Under the pieces are notes generated by a model. It did not search any database and was not told the DNA's origin. It was given only the letters and a program-made list of their open reading frames with translations. Below are positions 51,093-59,441 of a DNA stretch of 64,000 bases, in pieces. Origin of the DNA: Dubosiella muris (lineage in GTDB: Bacteria > Bacillota_I > Bacilli_A > Erysipelotrichales > Erysipelotrichaceae); NCBI RefSeq assembly GCF_004793885.1, contig NZ_SRYG01000009.1, positions 32,424-96,423 on the forward strand, given 5' to 3'. How positions within the stretch are numbered: position 1 is the first letter of the stretch; each line of letters starts with the position of its first letter. Position numbers and translations under genes: made by a program.

Positions 51093-52052
51093 ATGTACGG
51101 AATTATCGCAACATGGAGAATGGCATTGGAAGGCGTGACGCGCGCCGATCAAATGCTCAAAGACCACGCCGACGCGGGCGACGCCATCGAAGCCGCCATT
51201 CGCGACGTGGAGGATTTTGAATACTACAAAAGCGTCGGCTACGGCGGACTGCCAAACGAGGAAATGCAAGTGGAACTGGACGCCGCCTACATGGACGGCG
51301 ACACGTTCGATATCGGCTGCGTGGCGGCGATCAAAGACTTCGCCAACCCGGTATCCATCGCTCGGAAGCTGTCCAAGGAACCGGTCAACAACTTCCTTGT
51401 TGGCGCCGGCGCCGAAAAATACGCCCATAAAATGGGATTCGAGCGCAAAAACATGCTCACGGAGCGGGCGCGCATCCACTACCACAACCGGCTTAAGGAA
51501 GTGCAGGAGCTCGAGCTCAAGCCGTATTCCGGTCACGACACGGTCGGCATGGTGTGTCTGGATGACAACCATCACATGGTGGCGGCGACCTCGACAAGCG
51601 GCTTGTTCATGAAGCGGGCCGGCCGGGTTGGCGACTCGCCGATTTCCGGATCCGGATTTTACGTGGATTCCGAAGTGGGTGGCGCAAGCGCGACCGGACT
51701 TGGCGAGGACTTGATGAAAGGGTGCATCTCCTACGAGATCGTCCGGCTCATGAAGGAAGGCCTCCATCCGCAGCAGGCGTGCGAGCAAGCCGTTTCCCGG
51801 CTCGACGAGCAGCTCAAACGCCGTCGTCAAAAAGCGGGCGACCTTTCGTTGATTGCCATGAACAACAAAGGCGAATGGGGCGTGGCCACCAACATCGAAG
51901 GCTTCTCGTTCGCGGTCGCGACCGAAACCGAGGCGCCGGAAGTGTATCTGGTCAAATTCGACGAAAACCGCAAACAGTACATTGAAAAAGCGAGCGAGGA
52001 ATGGATGGACAACTACATGAGGACCCGGACCGCGCCGCTGGAGCGCAAATAA
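51093..52052 (+). CDS. N4-(beta-N-acetylglucosaminyl)-L-asparaginase (glycosylasparaginase)
   Basis: An Ntn hydrolase that splits the GlcNAc-Asn link of N-glycans into aspartate and an amino sugar. The 319-residue proenzyme has DAIEAAIRDVED near the N-terminus and the autocleavage site GHDTVGMV (Thr nucleophile about 152). Past it are ATSTSGLFMKRAGRVGDSPISGSG (two motifs) and GGASATGLGED, all typical of the glycosylasparaginase branch. No signal peptide is present, so it acts in the cytoplasm on imported substrate. It follows a PTS for beta-linked amino-sugar compounds and precedes a dipeptidase, suggesting glyco-asparagine or glycopeptide breakdown. Confidence 0.88.
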   Translation: MYGIIATWRMALEGVTRADQMLKDHADAGDAIEAAIRDVEDFEYYKSVGYGGLPNEEMQVELDAAYMDGDTFDIGCVAAIKDFANPVSIARKLSKEPVNNFLVGAGAEKYAHKMGFERKNMLTERARIHYHNRLKEVQELELKPYSGHDTVGMVCLDDNHHMVAATSTSGLFMKRAGRVGDSPISGSGFYVDSEVGGASATGLGEDLMKGCISYEIVRLMKEGLHPQQACEQAVSRLDEQLKRRRQKAGDLSLIAMNNKGEWGVATNIEGFSFAVATETEAPEVYLVKFDENRKQYIEKASEEWMDNYMRTRTAPLERK

Positions 52053-52053
52053 T

Positions 52054-53124
52054 ATGCAACGCGATGGCGGACTGGAACGAAAAATCGTCGAACAAGTCAA
52101 GCGCAACCAAGACGCCATGCTGGACGGGATCTTGAAAATCGTGTCCATCGACAGCACGCGAAGCGAAGCCCAAGAAAATATGCCGTTTGGTTCCGGTGTC
52201 GACAAGGCTCTGACCGAAACGCTCGCGCTCGCCAAAGCGATGGGGTTTGTCGTGGAAAACGTCGACCACTACGCGGGCATCGTGAAATACGGCACGAAGC
52301 CGGGCTGGAAAACCGATCCGCGCTATATCGGGATCTTTGGACATCTTGACGTCGTGGAGGCGAAAGGCGAATGGACGAATCCGCCGTTTTCACCGGCGAT
52401 CCGCGACGGCCGTATATACGCCAGAGGCATTCTCGACAACAAAGGGCCAATCCTGTCGTGCCTGTACGCGTTGTACGCTATCAAGCAGCTTGGCATCGAG
52501 TTGGCGCATCCGATCTGGATCGTGTTTGGTACGAACGAGGAAACCGGCATGGCGGACATGGACCATTATTTGAATGTGAAAAATCCGCCGATCGCGGGAT
52601 GGACGCCCGACTGCAAGTATCCGGTCGTGTACGCCGAGCGGGGCCGGGCCGTGTTCGAAACGGAAGCCGACGTGTCCCACTTTACGCCCGAGCAGTTCGA
52701 TCTGGATTTGTACGATCCCGAGTTTGGCAAGCTGGAGTTCCGTCTCGACGAGGAACACAAGCTGAAAGTCAGCTATCCGGCCAGCGTGACGGTGGAGGAA
52801 ATCGCGCGCAAGGTGACGGCGAAAATCGACGCCGCGCTCATGGACAACATGATGCCTGTCTTTTTTCCAAAGGACGGAACGCTTTGCCGCGTCCTGCAGG
52901 AAACGTACGAGCAAGTAACCGGACTCGATGGCACGCCGGTGACGACGACCGGGGGCACGTACGCGAAAAAGGTGCCGAACATCGTGCCGTTCGGACCAAG
53001 CTTCCCCGGCCAGAAAGGCATCGCCCATTTGCCGGATGAATGGATGGATATCGACGATTTGATGGCGAACGCGAAAATTTACGCGCTTAGCTTGTATCGT
53101 CTGGGAATCGAGGAGCAATTATGA
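52054..53124 (+). CDS. M20-family dipeptidase, short PepV/Sapep-like form
   Basis: A zinc-dependent exopeptidase of 356 residues. Metal and catalytic motifs: FGHLDVVEA (His/Asp, about 92), ARGILDNKGP, FGTNEETGMADM (Glu pair, about 155), PDCKYPVVYAERG, and GGTYAKKVPN with the later AHLPDEWMDI supplying His. PepV-like enzymes have about 460 residues; here the stretch after YAERG is short, so most of the lid domain seems absent. It starts 1 nt after the asparaginase stop and overlaps cutC (ATGA). It may trim amino acids from imported glycopeptides (inference). Confidence 0.85.
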   Translation: MQRDGGLERKIVEQVKRNQDAMLDGILKIVSIDSTRSEAQENMPFGSGVDKALTETLALAKAMGFVVENVDHYAGIVKYGTKPGWKTDPRYIGIFGHLDVVEAKGEWTNPPFSPAIRDGRIYARGILDNKGPILSCLYALYAIKQLGIELAHPIWIVFGTNEETGMADMDHYLNVKNPPIAGWTPDCKYPVVYAERGRAVFETEADVSHFTPEQFDLDLYDPEFGKLEFRLDEEHKLKVSYPASVTVEEIARKVTAKIDAALMDNMMPVFFPKDGTLCRVLQETYEQVTGLDGTPVTTTGGTYAKKVPNIVPFGPSFPGQKGIAHLPDEWMDIDDLMANAKIYALSLYRLGIEEQL

Positions 53125-53876
53125 AACCAATCGTTGTGGAAGTGTGCGCGGGCAGCTACGAAGACGCGCTGGCGGCAAGCCGGGGCGGCGCGAAACGAAT
53201 CGAGCTGAACAGCGCGTTGAGCGTGGGCGGCCTGTCGCCTAGTGTGATGGCACTCATCCAAACAAAAAAGAATACCGACCTGGAAGTAGTGTGCATGGTG
53301 CGTCCAAGAGCGGCGGGCTTCGCCTACACGGATGTCGAAAAACAAATCATGCTCGACGAGGCGAAACTGTTTTTGGAGTCCGGAGCCGACGGCATCGCGT
53401 TCGGTTTTTTGACGGAGGAAAAAGCCGTCGACACCAAATGGACGAAATGCATGGTCGATTTGATCCACTCGTTTGAAAAGACGGCCGTGTTCCATCGGGC
53501 GGTCGATGTCGTCACCGACTATGAAGGCGCCATCGAAACGCTCGTCGGACTGGGTGTGGACCGGGTGCTGACGAGCGGAACGAAAGCGAAAGCGATGGAG
53601 GGCATCGAGGAAATCGGCGCCATCCAAAACAAGTTTGGAAGCCGTATCGAGATCCTGCCGGGCTCGGGCGTGAACGCGGGCAACGCGGTCGAGCTGATGG
53701 AAAAAACCGGCGTCTGGCAAGTGCACTCCTCGTGCAAGGCGTATCGAACGGATCAAACGACGAGCGGGCGCGACGTCACGTACGCTTATTTGAGCGGGGA
53801 ACATGCCGACGACTACGATGTCGTGGATGCCGGCCTTGTCCGGGAGCTTGTGGAAGCGGTAAAAAAAGAAAAGTAA
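53121..53876 (+). CDS. cutC: CutC-family protein
   Basis: A 251-residue TIM-barrel protein: VEVCAGSYEDALAASRGGAKRIELN at the start (in two motifs), MVRPRAAGFAY, GADGIAFGFLTEE, FHRAVDVV, VLTSGTKAKAMEG and VHSSCKAY. CutC was linked to copper homeostasis, but its enzymatic role is unresolved and it often sits in carbohydrate operons, as here. It is the last gene of the operon, overlaps the dipeptidase, and is followed by a strong terminator. Confidence 0.92.
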   Translation: MKPIVVEVCAGSYEDALAASRGGAKRIELNSALSVGGLSPSVMALIQTKKNTDLEVVCMVRPRAAGFAYTDVEKQIMLDEAKLFLESGADGIAFGFLTEEKAVDTKWTKCMVDLIHSFEKTAVFHRAVDVVTDYEGAIETLVGLGVDRVLTSGTKAKAMEGIEEIGAIQNKFGSRIEILPGSGVNAGNAVELMEKTGVWQVHSSCKAYRTDQTTSGRDVTYAYLSGEHADDYDVVDAGLVRELVEAVKKEK

Positions 53877-53880
53877 ACAG

Positions 53881-53912
53881 AAAAAAAGCGATCAGACCGG
53901 ATCGCTTTTTTT
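53881..53912 (+). terminator. Terminator of the PTS-asparaginase operon
   Basis: AAAAAAAGCGATC pairs perfectly with GATCGCTTTTTTT around 6 nt. Confidence 0.92.
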
Positions 53913-53970
53913 GTGGGGAAGGTTGACGTATTCATGGCGTGAAAACCGATGGGTATTCTCGCGAATTTCC

Positions 53971-53995
53971 TTCGCAGAGTTCCCTACTCTGCGAA
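53971..53995. repeat. Left inverted repeat of a probable invertible segment
   Basis: A 25-bp site: arms TTCGCAGAG and CTCTGCGAA around the asymmetric core TTCCCTA. This is the layout of a tyrosine-recombinase crossover site. The right copy (54297) is its reverse complement with one mismatch. No T-run follows, so it is not a terminator. Confidence 0.7.
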
Positions 53996-54296
53996 AAAGG
54001 TGGTTCTTTCGCTTTAGGCAAAGGAAAAACGGGAGGTTTGACGGCGATTTTGACGGAAAACGAGGAAAGAAAAAAACGACAGCTCCTGGGATCGAAGCAA
54101 AAAAAGCGCGATAGATATCGGCTTAATCCACTCTTTTCACGCCGTGATCCTGACGGGAAAACTGACGGCTTATTTTTGTTTTTTAATCCAGAAACTATAA
54201 GTTATCATTATATTCAACCCCTATACAAATCACATATTTTTATAAAAGATATGGATTATATCACTCGATTCAAAAGGGATAGAGTGCTATAATCAA
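53996..54296. other. Probable invertible promoter segment (301 bp)
   Basis: The segment lies between inverted 25-bp sites and carries a rightward extended -10 promoter near its right end, pointing at the polysaccharide operon (ON orientation as sequenced). Inversion would turn the promoter toward the cutC terminator. Apart from a spurious open frame it contains no gene, and the right half is AT-rich. No recombinase gene is in the window, so one would act in trans. Confidence 0.65.
54265..54293 (+). promoter_or_regulatory. Promoter of the polysaccharide operon inside the segment
   Basis: A perfect TATAAT (54288-54293) with an extended TG (TGCTATAAT); the -35 TCGATT is weak. Transcription would start within the right inverted repeat. 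Confidence 0.65.
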
Positions 54297-54321
54297 TTCG
54301 CAGAGTAGGGAACTCTACGAA
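54297..54321. repeat. Right inverted repeat of the probable invertible segment
   Basis: Arms TTCGCAGAG and CTCTACGAA around the core TAGGGAA, which is the exact reverse complement of the left core. The single mismatch is in the outer arm, outside the invertible DNA. Confidence 0.7.
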
Positions 54322-54325
54322 ATTT

Positions 54326-54359
54326 CGAACCCTGGACGGATCGGTTTGGCTTTTTTTTT
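54326..54359 (+). promoter_or_regulatory. Terminator-like attenuator downstream of the switch
   Basis: CGAACC and GGTTTG (one GT) form a hairpin followed by nine T, between the promoter and the first gene. It may be an extra on/off layer. Confidence 0.5.
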
Positions 54360-54453
54360 GGCGGCTTTTGAAACGGTGGCTGGACTGCGGGCATCCCAAT
54401 CGAGAAAGCGCGGTTTGTTTTTTACAATAAATGAAGAGAAAGGAACATCCGAT

Positions 54454-55152
54454 ATGAACATTGTCTCGCGACAAGAGAAAAAATATTTGATCAATTTGGT
54501 GAAAAGTGCGCAGCTTCAAAGCTACTTTTCCCATTTTTTGACGCTCGATTCCAACAACGCCAAAGGGGCCTATACGGTTCGCAGTTTATATTTCGACTCG
54601 ATCGACGACCGGGATTTCCACGAAAAGGAGGAAGGCGTCGAGCTGCGGCGCAAAATCCGTTTGCGCGTCTACGATCCCGACAGCCCGTACGCGATGCTGG
54701 AAATGAAGAAAAAGCAAGGAAGTGACCAGCTCAAGCGGTCGCTCCCGATCCCGAGAAACGACGCGCAGCGGCTGATCGAGGGGCGCTACGACGTGCTGCT
54801 GCATTACGACTTGCCATTTGCCAAGGAGCTGTACGCGATCATGAGCATGTACTTGTACCGGCCCAAGGCGATCGTGGAATACGACCGGATCGCGTATTGC
54901 GCCCGCAGCAACAACATTCGAATTACGTTTGACGCGAATATCCGCGCCACGGAATCCGACTTTGACTTGTTTTCGAAAACGTTGAATTTGTATCCGGTTT
55001 TCGTGAACGACCGGGTCGTCTTGGAAGTGAAATACGATGGCTATTTGCTAAGCCCGGTCAAGCTCGCGCTGGAGCGATGCGATCAAAGCGAGATTTCCGT
55101 GGGCAAGTATAGTTTGAGCCGCTCGGTCGGCTTGCGTTATGTGTATGGATAA
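54454..55152 (+). CDS. VTC-domain protein (polyphosphate polymerase-like)
   Basis: A 232-residue protein of the VTC tunnel fold, which in yeast Vtc4 makes polyphosphate from ATP. Expected basic and acidic tunnel residues are seen: RQEKKYLI (start), SLYFDSIDDRDFHEK, RRKIRLRVYD, LEMKKKQGSDQLKRS, and VVLEVKYDGYL near the end. No membrane segment is present; it probably docks with the DUF4956 membrane protein encoded next. AAAGGAA lies 10 nt before ATG 54454. It is the first gene of a seven-gene operon with CotH and a GT2 synthase. Confidence 0.85.
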   Translation: MNIVSRQEKKYLINLVKSAQLQSYFSHFLTLDSNNAKGAYTVRSLYFDSIDDRDFHEKEEGVELRRKIRLRVYDPDSPYAMLEMKKKQGSDQLKRSLPIPRNDAQRLIEGRYDVLLHYDLPFAKELYAIMSMYLYRPKAIVEYDRIAYCARSNNIRITFDANIRATESDFDLFSKTLNLYPVFVNDRVVLEVKYDGYLLSPVKLALERCDQSEISVGKYSLSRSVGLRYVYG

Positions 55153-55168
55153 AAAGAGGAGGTAAACG

Positions 55169-55846
55169 ATGAGAGATATTTTAGAAGGCATGCTGGCGGA
55201 GTCGGGCACCCTGACGACGGAAGAAATTTTTATGCACATTTTGACAGCCGTCATTTTGGGGCTGTTCATTTATATATCGTACTATATCAGTCATTCGGGC
55301 ACGGCGTATTCGCGAAAGTTCAACATTTCGCTCGTTTGCCTGACGGTGCTGACCGCGACGGTCATGACGGTCATCGGCAACAACTTGTCTTTGTCCTTGG
55401 GGATGGTCGGCGCGCTTTCCATCGTGCGCTTTCGAACGGCCGTTAAGGACACGCGCGACACGATTTATATTTTCTGGACGATCGTGGTCGGCATTTGCTG
55501 CGGGGTGGCGGATTATCTCGTCGCCTGCATGGGCAGCGCCGTCATTTTTGTGATTTTGCTCATCATGGGCCATGTGAAAAACGAGAACCGCGTGCTTTTG
55601 ATTGTCAAAGGCAGCCGGATGCACGCCGACGAGATCGAAAAGGTGATTTTCTCGTATTTCGATCAAAAAGCGACACTTCGCACGAAAAACACGACCCCGA
55701 CGTCGGTGGAATTCATTTACGAGCTTTCCCGTAAGATCCTGACGCAAAGCAGTAAAAACGGAAAGTCCATCACCACGTGTCTGTATGAGATCCCGGATAC
55801 GCAATATGTCGACATCGTGGCGCAAAGCGATGAAATCAACGGATAA
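55169..55846 (+). CDS. DUF4956 membrane protein
   Basis: A 225-residue protein with four membrane segments in the first 150 residues and a cytoplasmic C-terminal domain. The signature LSLGMVGALSIVRFRTAVKDTRDT (two adjoining motifs, about 72-95) identifies DUF4956. Its function is unknown; it is regularly encoded beside VTC-domain and CotH proteins. Gaps to both neighbours are short (16 and 3 nt). Confidence 0.88.
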   Translation: MRDILEGMLAESGTLTTEEIFMHILTAVILGLFIYISYYISHSGTAYSRKFNISLVCLTVLTATVMTVIGNNLSLSLGMVGALSIVRFRTAVKDTRDTIYIFWTIVVGICCGVADYLVACMGSAVIFVILLIMGHVKNENRVLLIVKGSRMHADEIEKVIFSYFDQKATLRTKNTTPTSVEFIYELSRKILTQSSKNGKSITTCLYEIPDTQYVDIVAQSDEING

Positions 55847-55849
55847 TTT

Positions 55850-57352
55850 ATGAAATACAAAATTATGAGCGGGATCGCGATTGTGGCGCTGCTTGTTCTT
55901 CCGCTCGTGCTCGGGCTGTTCAAGCCGGACACGGCAAAAGATACGAACCGCTACATGCAGCACCGGCAGGCGCCCGGGGAGCAGACAGCCTCCTTGTCCA
56001 TAGATCCCGGCACGTTTCGCACGCATTTGCCAATCGTCTCGATCGACACGGATGGCGCGCCGGTGCCCGGCAGCTGGCTGCAAGATGAGAACGGAACTCG
56101 AACCGGCGTTCAAACCACGGATGGCCAGGAGGAAATTCCGGCCCGCATTCGCTGGATCGACAACGATACTGCCGTCAAGACGCTTCAAGACGAGGGCGTG
56201 GACACGAACGCCACGATCCGCATCCGCGGCAACTCGTCGCGCTCCTTCGATAAAAAAAGCTATCAAATCAAACTCGTCGATGGGCAAGGACAGGACGAGG
56301 ACGTGTCCTTGTTTGGCATGGGTGCCCATGACAACTGGGCGTTGTACGGACCGTTTCTGGACAAGACGCTCATCCGCAACTACGTGCTGATGAACATTTC
56401 GGGTCAAATCATGGGATACGCGCCCAACGTCCGCTTTTGCGAAGTGTTTTTAAACGGGCGGTACCAGGGATTGTACGTGCTGATGGAAACGATTCGCAAA
56501 GGAAAGAGCCGGGTCGATCTCGACACGTACGAGCCGGGCAAGGCGGAGCTGGACTACATTGTGCGGATCGACCGCTTTGACGCCGATAGCGTGGTCGTGG
56601 ACTCCTTTTCGATGTACACGTTCCGGCAGGAAACGCTTGGAAGCGGCGCCGGCATTGAAGTCGTGTATCCGCCCGCCTCCAAGCTTGACGCCCAGGCGCT
56701 TTCGTACATCGAAGACAGCTTGAGCGCGTTTGAAAAAGCGCTGTACTCGTCCGACTACAAAAGCCCGTCCAGAGGGTACCGCAAGTACATCGACGTCGAC
56801 TCGTTCGTGGACTACTACGTGCTTCAGGAGTTTCTGGCCGTCAGCGACGCGGGCATGCGTTCGACGTATTTGTACAAAGACCGGTCGCAGAAAATCAAGA
56901 TCGGTCCGGTTTGGGACTACAACAACGCGCTCAACAACTATTTTGCTCCGTTCGACGCGGAAGGAAGCGAGTTTTTGCTCGTGGACCGCGTCTGGTACGA
57001 CCGGCTGCTGAGCGATCCGTATTTCAATGAAAAAGTCATCGCCCGCTACAAGGAACTGCGAAAGACGCTTTTAAGCGACGAAAACCTGCTGCGCACAATC
57101 GACGAGACAATCGCCTACTTAGGTAGCGCCGTCGAGCGCAACAACGAGGTGTGGGGATACGCGTTCGATCCCAGCCAGCTTGACGCGTATCAAAAGCTGA
57201 CACCCGAAGAGCGCAATCCGGGCAGCACGCAGGAGGCGCTGGCGCAAATGAAAGACTACATCCAAAAGCGGGGCGCCTGGATGGACAGCCACATCGACGC
57301 GCTGGCCCAGTACGCCCATCCGTCCCAGACGAAAAAATATGAAACGAGGTAG
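55850..57352 (+). CDS. CotH-family secreted protein kinase-like protein
   Basis: A 500-residue protein with an N-terminal membrane anchor (about 5-24). It has the CotH core: IRIRGNSSRSFDKKSYQIKL (about 124-143), LYGPFLDKTLIRNYV, LNGRYQGLYVLMETI and IGPVWDYNNALNNY (about 353, with the metal-binding Asp). Bacillus CotH is an atypical kinase phosphorylating spore-coat proteins; extracellular relatives occur with polysaccharide genes. A kinase acting on a surface polymer or protein is plausible; the target is unknown. Confidence 0.87.
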   Translation: MKYKIMSGIAIVALLVLPLVLGLFKPDTAKDTNRYMQHRQAPGEQTASLSIDPGTFRTHLPIVSIDTDGAPVPGSWLQDENGTRTGVQTTDGQEEIPARIRWIDNDTAVKTLQDEGVDTNATIRIRGNSSRSFDKKSYQIKLVDGQGQDEDVSLFGMGAHDNWALYGPFLDKTLIRNYVLMNISGQIMGYAPNVRFCEVFLNGRYQGLYVLMETIRKGKSRVDLDTYEPGKAELDYIVRIDRFDADSVVVDSFSMYTFRQETLGSGAGIEVVYPPASKLDAQALSYIEDSLSAFEKALYSSDYKSPSRGYRKYIDVDSFVDYYVLQEFLAVSDAGMRSTYLYKDRSQKIKIGPVWDYNNALNNYFAPFDAEGSEFLLVDRVWYDRLLSDPYFNEKVIARYKELRKTLLSDENLLRTIDETIAYLGSAVERNNEVWGYAFDPSQLDAYQKLTPEERNPGSTQEALAQMKDYIQKRGAWMDSHIDALAQYAHPSQTKKYETR

Positions 57353-57355
57353 AAG

Positions 57356-59440
57356 ATGAAACGGTATTTGATTTGGATCGCCTGCTTGTTTTTGGGCGCG
57401 GTGGCCGTTTACTTCGCATGGAACCAGGCGTATTTGCCTAAAGGCAAGGCGAGCGCGGTCACGTCCAACTTTTATACGGAAAAGGCGGACATCGTGCGCG
57501 CCGGCAGCCAGGAGCGCTTCGTCGTCAAAGGCGTGGAAGTCGACAGCTTCCTGCCGGGATACTACGATACCGACTACGCGGTCGACAAGGCGACATACAA
57601 GACGTGGTTCGAGCAAATCGCGGCGATGAACGCCAACACGATTCGCGCCAACAACATTTACGATCCCGACTTTTACAACGCGTTGTACGAATTCAACACC
57701 ACACGCGCCGCCAGCGGCCAGGCGCCGTTGTATTTGATTCAAGTCGTGCCGGTGACGGATTACGCCCAAAACAGCGCCGACAACGCGTGGTCCAACGACT
57801 TTTACAACGCCTTGCTGCGCAACGCCAAGCGATGCGTCGACGTCGTTCACGGCCGGGAGTTTTTGCCGTACGCCAAAACGTCAGGGCATGGCGTGTACAC
57901 GAGCGACGTGTCGCCCTGGGTGCTCGCGTTTGAAATCGGCAGCCGCTGGGAACCGGACACGATCGCGTACACGGACCACCACAGCAAGCTCCCGGGCCCG
58001 TATGCGGGAAAATACGTGCGCACGAGCGAGGACGCGAGTCCGTTTGAGTGGCTTCTAGCCAAAGTGATGGACCGGCTTTGCCAATACGAGTCGGACAAAT
58101 ACGGCCAGCAGCATTTGATCGCGCCAACCACGCAGCTCAATACCGACCCGTTCGACTTCGAAACTTTGTACAAGGCGCAAATCCAGAAAAGCGCGACAAT
58201 CGACTTTCAGCACTTCGAGGCGGGTCCGAAGCTTAAAGGCGGAATGCTGGTGGCGTACAACTATGCGGATTACGGGCATGATTTTACAAACGATTTGACG
58301 GCTGGCGAAAAAGAACGACTGGCGCCGCTGCTCGCGCTCGTGGACGAGCGTCCGCGCGCCGACCGGTACTTGGCGCTGCTGGAAGCGTACTATCAAAAGC
58401 CGGTCGTGCTGGTGAATTGCGGCGATTCCAGCGCCCGGGGAACGACGAAGGGCGGTGCGTCCCATAGCGAGGCCGAGCAAGGCGAGGCGATTGTCCGGCT
58501 GTATACGAATGCGCTGGATTCCGGCCTTTCCGGCATCGTGCTTTCCGCGTGGCAGGACAACTGGTCGCGTACGGACTGGAACACGAGCCCGTATACGAAG
58601 GACGAACAGCAGCCGTTTTGGCACGACATCCAAACCGAGGCTCAGGGGTTTGGGCTTATGGCGTTCAAGCCGCTCGGGGTAAACGGGCCGGTTTGGATTG
58701 ACGGACAGGAAACCGAATGGACAGCCAGCGAGAAAGTGTTCGAAAACAAGATCGGGACGCTGTTTGCGCAATTCGACGCCGAAGGGGTGTACTTTAAAAT
58801 CAACTGGAATCCCGACGTGCAGTTTCCGGTGACGATTCCGCTGGACGTGACGCCCAACAGCGGCGCCAGCCAAACCGAGGATGGGGCGCTTTCGTTCGCG
58901 CGCGACGCGGATTTTTTGCTCGTGTTTGAAAGCCCGACCGAGGCAAGACTGCTCGTGCACTCGTATTATGACAGCGCCCGGGCGGCGTGGAACCAGAACA
59001 TTCGCGGACAGGACGCGTACTCGATTCAGGTGCCGGAAGCCCACGAGCCGAAATTCGGGCCAATCGAGGCGATTTTGGCGGATCCCATCGTCGACGACGC
59101 GAACGCTTTGCGAAATTTTTCGCTGACCGAGGAAGCCGGAAAGCTGGTCGAAGGCCGGGATCTCGCGACGGCAAACGGGTGTACGGAAATTCGTCTGCCG
59201 TGGCAGCTGCTCAACTTTTCGGCGCCAAACCAGGCGGTCGTGCATGACGACTATTATTTGCGTTATGGTATCGAAAGCCTGCCGGTTGGCAAATTGTATG
59301 TGGGAATGGGCAACGCGGCGCACCCGGACATCCATTTGTACGCGATCAAGCTGCCGCGATGGACACGCAACTTCGCGTACGAGGAAAGGCTGAAGGCGTC
59401 GTACGCCATCGTGCAGGAAGCGTGGAAGGAAGGCGAATGA
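57356..59440 (+). CDS. Membrane-anchored TIM-barrel-like glycan-active protein (unassigned)
   Basis: A 694-residue extracytoplasmic protein with an N-terminal membrane helix (about 4-22). Residues 50-440 resemble glycoside-hydrolase TIM barrels: FVVKGVEVDSFLPGYY, MNANTIRANNIYDPDFYNAL, VLAFEIGSRWEPDT, and SGIVLSAWQDNWSRTDWNT (catalytic-type acidic residues possible but not assigned). The C-terminal half (about 445-690) is a beta-rich, CBM9-like module (PVWIDGQETEWT … VYFKINWN). I cannot place it in a GH family. Operon context suggests it trims or remodels the polymer made by the GT2 protein. Confidence 0.55.
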   Translation: MKRYLIWIACLFLGAVAVYFAWNQAYLPKGKASAVTSNFYTEKADIVRAGSQERFVVKGVEVDSFLPGYYDTDYAVDKATYKTWFEQIAAMNANTIRANNIYDPDFYNALYEFNTTRAASGQAPLYLIQVVPVTDYAQNSADNAWSNDFYNALLRNAKRCVDVVHGREFLPYAKTSGHGVYTSDVSPWVLAFEIGSRWEPDTIAYTDHHSKLPGPYAGKYVRTSEDASPFEWLLAKVMDRLCQYESDKYGQQHLIAPTTQLNTDPFDFETLYKAQIQKSATIDFQHFEAGPKLKGGMLVAYNYADYGHDFTNDLTAGEKERLAPLLALVDERPRADRYLALLEAYYQKPVVLVNCGDSSARGTTKGGASHSEAEQGEAIVRLYTNALDSGLSGIVLSAWQDNWSRTDWNTSPYTKDEQQPFWHDIQTEAQGFGLMAFKPLGVNGPVWIDGQETEWTASEKVFENKIGTLFAQFDAEGVYFKINWNPDVQFPVTIPLDVTPNSGASQTEDGALSFARDADFLLVFESPTEARLLVHSYYDSARAAWNQNIRGQDAYSIQVPEAHEPKFGPIEAILADPIVDDANALRNFSLTEEAGKLVEGRDLATANGCTEIRLPWQLLNFSAPNQAVVHDDYYLRYGIESLPVGKLYVGMGNAAHPDIHLYAIKLPRWTRNFAYEERLKASYAIVQEAWKEGE

Positions 59441-59441
59441 C

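Noticed and set aside
53971-53995. Left hairpin as an intrinsic terminator of cutC
   Set aside because: No T-run on either strand, and a much stronger terminator already lies at 53881-53912.
53939-54292. 117-codon open frame inside the invertible segment
   Set aside because: No ribosome site, no family resemblance, and it would be cut by inversion; treated as chance.
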